Shown here piece after piece: positions 4,902-9,146 of a stretch of 9,146 nt of DNA. Below the pieces are notes generated by a model, which had not been told where the DNA came from, ran no database searches, and saw only the letters and a program-made list of their open reading frames with translations. Source of the stretch: JAAFJT01 sp043772905 (lineage in GTDB: Bacteria; Bacteroidota; Bacteroidia; Chitinophagales; Saprospiraceae); NCBI GenBank assembly GCA_043772905.1, contig JAYVFS010000236.1, positions 1 to 9,146 of the forward strand, read 5' to 3'. Made by a program: the position numbers and the translations under genes. Positions within the stretch are counted from its first letter, which is position 1. Each line of letters starts with the position of its first letter.

Positions 4902-7208
4902 TTGCTTGATTCACGCATAAAAGTTTTCGGCATTCGCCACCACGGACCCGGTTCTGCTCGGTCATTGCTTCATGCATTGGAAGCGTGGCAACCCGATGCG
5001 CTCTTGATTGAAGGTCCACCCGATGCCGATAAATTGATAAAACACGTCAACCATGAAAAATTAAAACCACCTGTTGCCGCCTTGGTTTACAATCCAAAGG
5101 ACTTGCGGCAAGCGTCCTATTTTCCTTTTGCAGAATTTTCTCCTGAATGGCAAGCGATGTTGTTTGGTTTGAAAACGGCTATTCCTGTGTCGTTTATGGA
5201 TTTGCCGATGAGTCTTAATTTTTGTTTGCAAGAAGTCATTGCGAGGGACGAAGCAACCGAACCAGCGCAACAAACCTTTGATTTTCAAGAAATGACTGAA
5301 AATACTGAGGGGGGGCATTTTGAAAAAGAAGAAACAAAAATCATCAACGACCCTTTGCGAACCCTTGCGGAACTTGCAGGATACACGGACAGTGAACGTT
5401 GGTGGGAAGTGACTTTTGAGCAAACGGACAATCCGATTGAAGTTTTTGATATTATTTTAGACATGATAACGGTTTTACGCAAAGACCTCAATCGAGCAGA
5501 AACGAAGGAAACGCTGTTGCGAGAAGCTTATATGCGTCAAACGATTCGCAAAACATTAAAGACCGATGCACAACGGATTGCTGTTGTTTGTGGCGCATGG
5601 CACGCGCCTGTTTTGTCCAATATCGCCCAATACAAGGAGAAAACGGACAATGATTTAATCAAAAAACTGCCAAAAGTAGCGACAGAAGCCACGTGGATGG
5701 CTTGGAGTTATGAGCGTTTGGCCCGTGAAAGTGGCTATGGCGCAGGAGTCAGCAGCCCTGCGTGGTACGATTTATTGTTTTCAAAAAAACAAAATGCGAC
5801 GGTTCGTTGGATAACGCGCGCGGCTCGTTTGTTGCGGCGCAATGACTTGTCGGCATCGGCGGCGCACGTTGTGGAAGCGGTTCATTTGGCTGAAACGCTG
5901 GGGATACTGAGGGGGCATGACATCGCAGGTTTGGAGGAGTTGGAGGAAGCCGTGAAGACGGTGATGTGCAACGGGGCTGATGCGCAAATGAACTTGATTC
6001 GTCGCAAATTGGTGATTGGTGATGTCGTTGGAAAAGTGCCGCCCGAGATTCCACAAGTGCCGTTGCAACGTGATTTTGAGGCTTCGGTCAAGACTGCCCG
6101 TTTGACAAAAGAGTATGCGACTTCGGAAGCCGTGACAAAGGAATTGGATTTGCGCAAACCTAATCCATTGATTGCCAGTCATTTATTGCATCGTTTGGCG
6201 TTGCTCAATATTCCGTGGGGAAAGCCGATGAAAGGCTCGCGCTACAAACTCGGTTCGTTTAAAGAAACGTGGAAATTGCATTGGCGACCTGACTACACGA
6301 TTCGGTTGATTGAAGCAGCGCAATGGGGCAACAAAGTGGAGCAAGCAGCCACGGCTTTTGTGCAAAAACAAGCCGAAACAGTGGATAAACTGCCCGCTTT
6401 AACAGTTTTGGTTGAAAAAACGCTCGATGCCAATTTGCCAAAAGCCTTGCCGCAACTCATAAAACAGATGCAAACGTTGGCAGCTTTGACGGAAGATGTG
6501 GTGATATTGATGGAAGCCTTGCCGCCGCTTATCCGCATTTTGAAATATGGCAATGTCCGTGGCACGGATGCCGCCGCCGTTCGGTTTGTGGTGCAAGAGA
6601 TATTGCCACGTATTTTTGTCGGTCTCCCGCCTGCCTGTTTGAATACCGATGATGAAGCGACGGAATTGATTTTCAATCAGATACAAAATACGCATACGGC
6701 TTTGAATTTGTTGGCAGACCCTGTTTTTACGGGGGGGTGGTTGCGCAGCCTTCGTTTGGTCGTTGATTTAAAAAATGCTCATGGCAAATTGACGGGCGGT
6801 TGCTCCCGCATTTTGTTCGATAAATCGGTTTTGAATATTGCTCAAACGGCTGTCAAAATGCGTTATGCTCTTGCGCCTATGAATGAACCGACACAATCTG
6901 CCGCTTGGCTCGAAGGCTTTTTGTATGGCAGTGGACTGCTTTTGATACATCATCCGACCCTTTGGCAAGTGCTCGATGAATGGGTTTCGGAAACAGATAT
7001 GACGCGTTTGGAAAATCTATTGCCGTTGTTGCGGCGCACGTTCTCAACGTTTTCAAAATCGGAAAAAGCGAAATTATATGCTTTGGCGAATCAACAACAA
7101 AAGGTTTTTCAAGGACAAAGTACGACCACTCAATATGTTTATGATGTGGAACGGGCGGCTGGGGTTTTGGCGACGGTGCGTGTTTTTTTGGGGGGGAGTG
7201 GTCATTGA
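4902..7208 (+). CDS. DUF5682 family protein, putative TIKI/TraB-like hydrolase domain
   Basis: The 768-residue product opens with IKVFGIRHHGPGSARSLL (6-23), the clearest mark of DUF5682. There is no ATG near this point; TTG at 4902 is the best start and lies 5 nt after the Uma2 stop. The N-terminal domain holds LLIEGPPDAD (34-43), DLRQASYFPFAEFSPEW (67-83) and VVCGAWHAP (228-236). Next comes WSYERL...SGYGAGVSSPAWYDLL (268-292) and a long, mostly helical remainder, including WGKPMKGSRYKLGSFKETWKLHWRP at about 439-463. No transmembrane segment or signal peptide is visible, so it should be cytoplasmic. From memory, family members occur with a MoxR-type AAA ATPase, a VWA protein and a SWIM zinc-finger protein, as in the E. 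coli yehLMPQ region; none of these is downstream here. Function is unknown. G runs of 7 occur at 5309, 6731 and 7190. The gene is richer in GC than its right-hand neighbour. Confidence 0.85.
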   Translation: MLDSRIKVFGIRHHGPGSARSLLHALEAWQPDALLIEGPPDADKLIKHVNHEKLKPPVAALVYNPKDLRQASYFPFAEFSPEWQAMLFGLKTAIPVSFMDLPMSLNFCLQEVIARDEATEPAQQTFDFQEMTENTEGGHFEKEETKIINDPLRTLAELAGYTDSERWWEVTFEQTDNPIEVFDIILDMITVLRKDLNRAETKETLLREAYMRQTIRKTLKTDAQRIAVVCGAWHAPVLSNIAQYKEKTDNDLIKKLPKVATEATWMAWSYERLARESGYGAGVSSPAWYDLLFSKKQNATVRWITRAARLLRRNDLSASAAHVVEAVHLAETLGILRGHDIAGLEELEEAVKTVMCNGADAQMNLIRRKLVIGDVVGKVPPEIPQVPLQRDFEASVKTARLTKEYATSEAVTKELDLRKPNPLIASHLLHRLALLNIPWGKPMKGSRYKLGSFKETWKLHWRPDYTIRLIEAAQWGNKVEQAATAFVQKQAETVDKLPALTVLVEKTLDANLPKALPQLIKQMQTLAALTEDVVILMEALPPLIRILKYGNVRGTDAAAVRFVVQEILPRIFVGLPPACLNTDDEATELIFNQIQNTHTALNLLADPVFTGGWLRSLRLVVDLKNAHGKLTGGCSRILFDKSVLNIAQTAVKMRYALAPMNEPTQSAAWLEGFLYGSGLLLIHHPTLWQVLDEWVSETDMTRLENLLPLLRRTFSTFSKSEKAKLYALANQQQKVFQGQSTTTQYVYDVERAAGVLATVRVFLGGSGH
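5302..5316 (+). repeat. ACTGAGGGG word, copy 8
   Basis: Plus strand reads ATACTGAGGGGGGGC (7 G). It is in the sense strand of the DUF5682 gene, read Asn-Thr-Glu-Gly-Gly (134-138), within a charged, apparently poorly conserved loop before NDPLRTLAELAGY. Confidence 0.85.
5904..5916 (+). repeat. ACTGAGGGG word, copy 9
   Basis: Plus strand reads ATACTGAGGGGGC. It is in the sense strand of the DUF5682 gene but in a different frame from copy 8, read Ile-Leu-Arg-Gly-His (335-339) in a helical, probably conserved stretch. Confidence 0.85.
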
Positions 7209-7249
7209 ATATCGTTTGTCTTAGTTTAACAAAAAAAATTGCACAATTT

Positions 7250-7262
7250 ATACTGAGGGGGT
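7250..7262 (+). repeat. ACTGAGGGG word, copy 10 (intergenic)
   Basis: Plus strand reads ATACTGAGGGGGT, 42 nt after the DUF5682 stop codon. It is the last copy in the window; none follows in the remaining 1.9 kb. Confidence 0.85.
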
Positions 7263-7435
7263 GCTTGTTTCACAAATTTGTTGTTTATTTGCGATTAAAA
7301 CAATCTTTTTTAAACAAAAAATTAGAATTGTTTTAAATATTTGAACTTGTTTTATGCTTTTTTTTTGAGAATATTACAGTTTTTATATTTAAAAAAAAAC
7401 TCAATGAATTGATTCTTAAGGATTTAAGATTTAAT

Positions 7436-7455
7436 TTGATAATAGCAATTATCAA
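7436..7455. repeat. Inverted repeat, 8-bp arms
   Basis: TTGATAAT (7436-7443) and ATTATCAA (7448-7455) are perfect complements around a 4-nt loop, AGCA. It lies about 150 nt upstream of the methyltransferase start and may be a protein-binding site. Confidence 0.5.
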
Positions 7456-7510
7456 TAGAATTTATTTGAATTTTGATGCCTAAAATTATCAAAAAAATAA
7501 ATTGTAAATT

Positions 7511-7523
7511 ATTGATTATCAAT
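7511..7523. repeat. Palindrome ATTGATTATCAAT
   Basis: ATTGAT and ATCAAT flank a single T. The same 12 nt, TTGATTATCAAT, occur at 1542-1553, just upstream of the M4 peptidase start. Confidence 0.45.
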
Positions 7524-7530
7524 TACCTAT

Positions 7531-7550
7531 ATTGATTTTTGGAAATCAAT
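7531..7550. promoter_or_regulatory. Candidate operator: inverted repeat overlapping the -33 region of the methyltransferase gene
   Basis: ATTGATTT (7531-7538) and AAATCAAT (7543-7550) are perfect 8-bp arms around TTGG. The TTTTG that could serve as the -33 box (7537-7541) lies inside the repeat, so a protein bound here could block transcription of the methyltransferase gene. No regulator gene is visible in the window. Confidence 0.4.
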
Positions 7551-7571
7551 TTTAAATAATTTCTATTTTTG
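7539..7571 (+). promoter_or_regulatory. Promoter of the methyltransferase gene
   Basis: TTG at 7539-7541 and TATTTTTG at 7564-7571 (a match to TAnnTTTG) are separated by 22 nt, within the usual Bacteroidota range. The transcript would start near 7578, 24 nt before the ATG at 7602. Confidence 0.5.
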
Positions 7572-7601
7572 TAACACCTATTTTAAATATAATAAATACA
7601 G

Positions 7602-9113
7602 ATGTATTATATAGATTTTTTTTCAAATTTAGGGTTTGACTTTAATGCAGATTTAGAGCCAAAGGTGCTGACTATTGGGAAAAAATTACAATCAATAGAA
7701 GAATTAAAGATTTCCACTTTCTACTATAAGTGTAAAAAAAACAACAATACTAACACATCATTTTATTTAATCACAACTACTTTAACAAGTAAAGAACTTA
7801 CAGAAGTAAGAAGGTACATTTGGAATAAAAATGATGCAGATTTAATTTTCTACTATCCTCATGAGGATGCCCTCTTAGATATGTACTATGCCAAGTATTC
7901 TCCAAAAGTAAATAATGGTGACAGCCTTCTATATTCTTTTGCTACGAAACAAAAAGATTTAGACATAATTGAGGATATTAAGCGCTGGAAATTCGATAGT
8001 GGTGTTTTTTGGTTAAAATATCATTCTTTCATTAAAAAAGCAAAATACAAAGGAATTGACAAGGAGTTAGTCTCCACTTTAAATACACTTAAAGAGAAAT
8101 TACATGATAGTCTATTAAATCTTGTTTCAGATGGAGAAAAGCGTAATGAAATCGTACAGGCTTTAATAGATAGAACTTTATATATCAAATATTTAGAAGA
8201 TAATCATATTATCAATTCGTATTTTTATCAACATTATTTTAAAGATAAGTCTCTTAGTTATAAGAGATTACTAGAACATGGTTCGGCAAAGCCTATCAAT
8301 GAATTGTTTAAAATTATTCATCAAATTTTTAATAATGCTTTATTTGACCAACCAACAATAGATGACCACTACCTTACCGGAGGCGTTTGTAATCTCATTG
8401 CTAAATCTTTTAATGGAAGCTTAATTCATGGACAATTAAGCCTTTTTGATTTTCAATTTAACATATTACCCGTTGAATTCATAAGTTATATATACGAAAT
8501 ATTTTTATCTAAAGAACAGAAAGGTAATGGTATTTACTACACGCCAAAGAAATTAGCGCAGCTGATTGTAGATGAGGTAATAAATGAAGACAAAATAGGA
8601 CCAATTTTAGACCCTTCTTGTGGTTCGGGAATGTTCCTCATTGTGGGTTATCAAAGGCTTTTGGAAATTGCCCAAAAACAAAAATTAGAGGAGGGAAATA
8701 ACCTTGATAAGATAAAGTTTAGAATTCAACTCTTATCAGATAATATTTTTGGTATAGAAAAACAGGTAACAGCACAAAGGTTCACGCTTTTCTCTCTTTC
8801 GCTACAAATATTTTCAGGAATTGATTCTGACGATATTGAGGCATTTATTTCAAAAGAACTACAAGACAATAAAAAAATTGATTTATTTTCTCAACATTCT
8901 TTTTTTGGTAATATTAAGCGTGAAAACACGCTTAATATTTCAGAAGCACCTTTTGAAGGTAAACAGTTTAGTTACATAGTAGGAAATCCACCTTTTTTTG
9001 AAATACCTAGCACTGAGGAGTACAATCATGAAATTAATTTTTTGAACTCTGATGTTCGACGTAAAGTTACGGCGAAAAAACCGCCACTAAGTTGCACCAG
9101 AATTGTTCTTTGA
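7602..9113 (+). CDS. N6-adenine DNA methyltransferase / type IIG restriction-modification protein, truncated
   Basis: The 503-residue product has an N-terminal region without recognisable nuclease motif, then IVQALIDRTLYIKYLEDNHII (about 184-204), typical of the helical part of N6-methylases. The catalytic domain follows: GNGIYYTPKKLAQLIV from 308, SAM-binding motif I DPSCGSG at 337-343, FGIEKQ (acidic motif II) and catalytic motif IV N462-P-P-F465. The family (Eco57I-like, or methylase subunits of related systems) normally continues for several hundred residues with the remaining motifs and a target-recognition domain. Here the frame stops about 40 residues after NPPF. The last 19 or so residues (VRRKVTAKKPPLSCTRIVL) are basic and unlike the family, and a likely foreign element begins there. 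The gene is much more AT-rich than those to its left, which suggests horizontal acquisition. In this form it can hardly methylate or cut specific DNA. Confidence 0.85.
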   Translation: MYYIDFFSNLGFDFNADLEPKVLTIGKKLQSIEELKISTFYYKCKKNNNTNTSFYLITTTLTSKELTEVRRYIWNKNDADLIFYYPHEDALLDMYYAKYSPKVNNGDSLLYSFATKQKDLDIIEDIKRWKFDSGVFWLKYHSFIKKAKYKGIDKELVSTLNTLKEKLHDSLLNLVSDGEKRNEIVQALIDRTLYIKYLEDNHIINSYFYQHYFKDKSLSYKRLLEHGSAKPINELFKIIHQIFNNALFDQPTIDDHYLTGGVCNLIAKSFNGSLIHGQLSLFDFQFNILPVEFISYIYEIFLSKEQKGNGIYYTPKKLAQLIVDEVINEDKIGPILDPSCGSGMFLIVGYQRLLEIAQKQKLEEGNNLDKIKFRIQLLSDNIFGIEKQVTAQRFTLFSLSLQIFSGIDSDDIEAFISKELQDNKKIDLFSQHSFFGNIKRENTLNISEAPFEGKQFSYIVGNPPFFEIPSTEEYNHEINFLNSDVRRKVTAKKPPLSCTRIVL

Positions 9114-9146
9114 CATTACGGATAAATTTTCAATATTTTGTTTAGT
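9050..9146 (-). mobile_element. Probable end of an insertion sequence that interrupts the methyltransferase gene
   Basis: From about 9050 the plus-strand translation no longer fits an N6-methylase, and the base composition changes, with a more GC-rich stretch around 9058-9100. The minus strand has an open frame entering from the right edge and stopping about 40 nt before the presumed junction, the usual layout of a transposase end near a terminal inverted repeat. A small hairpin (GGCG at 9071-9074 with CGCC at 9082-9085) lies just after this stop. The element family is not recognised, and the other end is outside the window. Confidence 0.4.
9088..9146 (-). CDS. C-terminal fragment of a possible transposase
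   Basis: The minus-strand frame enters at the window edge and ends with TAG at 9090-9088. Its 19 visible residues end in SVMSKNNSGAT. It is too short to assign by itself; the transposase idea rests on the truncated methyltransferase next to it and on the typical position relative to the junction. Confidence 0.3.

Larger units (their letters stand above)
7209..7601. other. AT-rich intergenic region between the DUF5682 and methyltransferase genes
   Basis: These 393 nt contain no supported gene. They hold one copy of the ACTGAGGGG word near the left end, long A and T runs, three inverted repeats built on TTGAT/ATCAA half-sites (7436-7550) and a promoter for the methyltransferase gene. The drop in GC begins just after the word at 7250, so the left border of acquired DNA may lie between about 7265 and 7430. 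Confidence 0.6.

Noticed and set aside
5749..6695. Several minus-strand open frames of 60-133 codons
   Set aside because: All lie opposite the DUF5682 gene and give Pro/Arg/His-rich, low-information translations. They are antisense shadows of its codon use.
621..7262. Reading the ten word copies as a CRISPR array or a tandem repeat
   Set aside because: Spacing is hundreds of bases and irregular, both orientations occur, the unit is only 12-15 nt, and most copies are inside genes.
9088..9146. Continuation of the methyltransferase in another plus-strand frame near the right edge
   Set aside because: One frame gives VAPELFFDITDKFS after a TAA and another gives a basic, Asn-rich stretch. Neither can be recognised as the segment that follows NPPF in the family, so an insertion fits better than a frameshift, although this cannot be excluded from the visible bases.
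1..9146. tRNA, rRNA, riboswitch or other structured RNA genes
   Set aside because: No cloverleaf, conserved rRNA block or riboswitch core was seen on either strand.

Overview
The window looks like chromosomal DNA of a Bacteroidota (Bacteroidetes) bacterium. The phylum call rests on promoter elements of the Bacteroidota type (TAnnTTTG, paired in two cases with an upstream TTG 20 nt away), start codons without Shine-Dalgarno sequences, and the gene content: a DUF1573 protein, an FTP/M4 metallopeptidase, a small FTG-type lipoprotein and a Bacteroidota-like methylmalonyl-CoA mutase small subunit. The genus cannot be told from the sequence.

Layout: the left third is read on the minus strand. It holds a secreted thermolysin-like (M4) protease whose 3' end runs off the window (1529 to 1), a small lipoprotein just upstream of it (2104 to 1580), and a secreted DUF1573 protein (2805 to 2332). 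An AT-rich divergent promoter region (2806-3095) separates these from plus-strand genes: a methylmalonyl-CoA mutase small-subunit-like protein that ends early (3096-4223), then a tight pair with its own promoter, a Uma2-family PD-(D/E)XK protein (4297-4896) and a long DUF5682 protein (4902-7208). After a 393-nt AT-rich gap with several inverted repeats comes a clearly more AT-rich N6-adenine DNA methyltransferase / type IIG restriction-modification gene (7602-9113). It stops just after its catalytic NPPF motif, apparently because another element, probably an insertion sequence, has joined it.

The most striking signal is not a gene. A short G-rich word, consensus ATACTGAGGGGG(TC), occurs ten times between 621 and 7262, on both strands, inside genes and between them. 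In genes it is read in every reading frame that does not give a stop, so it seems to be maintained as DNA rather than as protein. It is absent from the AT-rich restriction-modification gene, which fits recent acquisition of that gene. The role of the word is unknown; a Chi-like, uptake-like or chromosome-organising signal, or a dispersed short repeat, are all possible.

Functionally the window mixes housekeeping and secreted proteins with poorly understood ones. The DUF5682 protein carries two GxxH motifs and a conserved glutamate that resemble the TIKI/TraB/EreA hydrolase pattern. It sits directly behind a Uma2 gene, without the MoxR ATPase and VWA genes that usually accompany this family.
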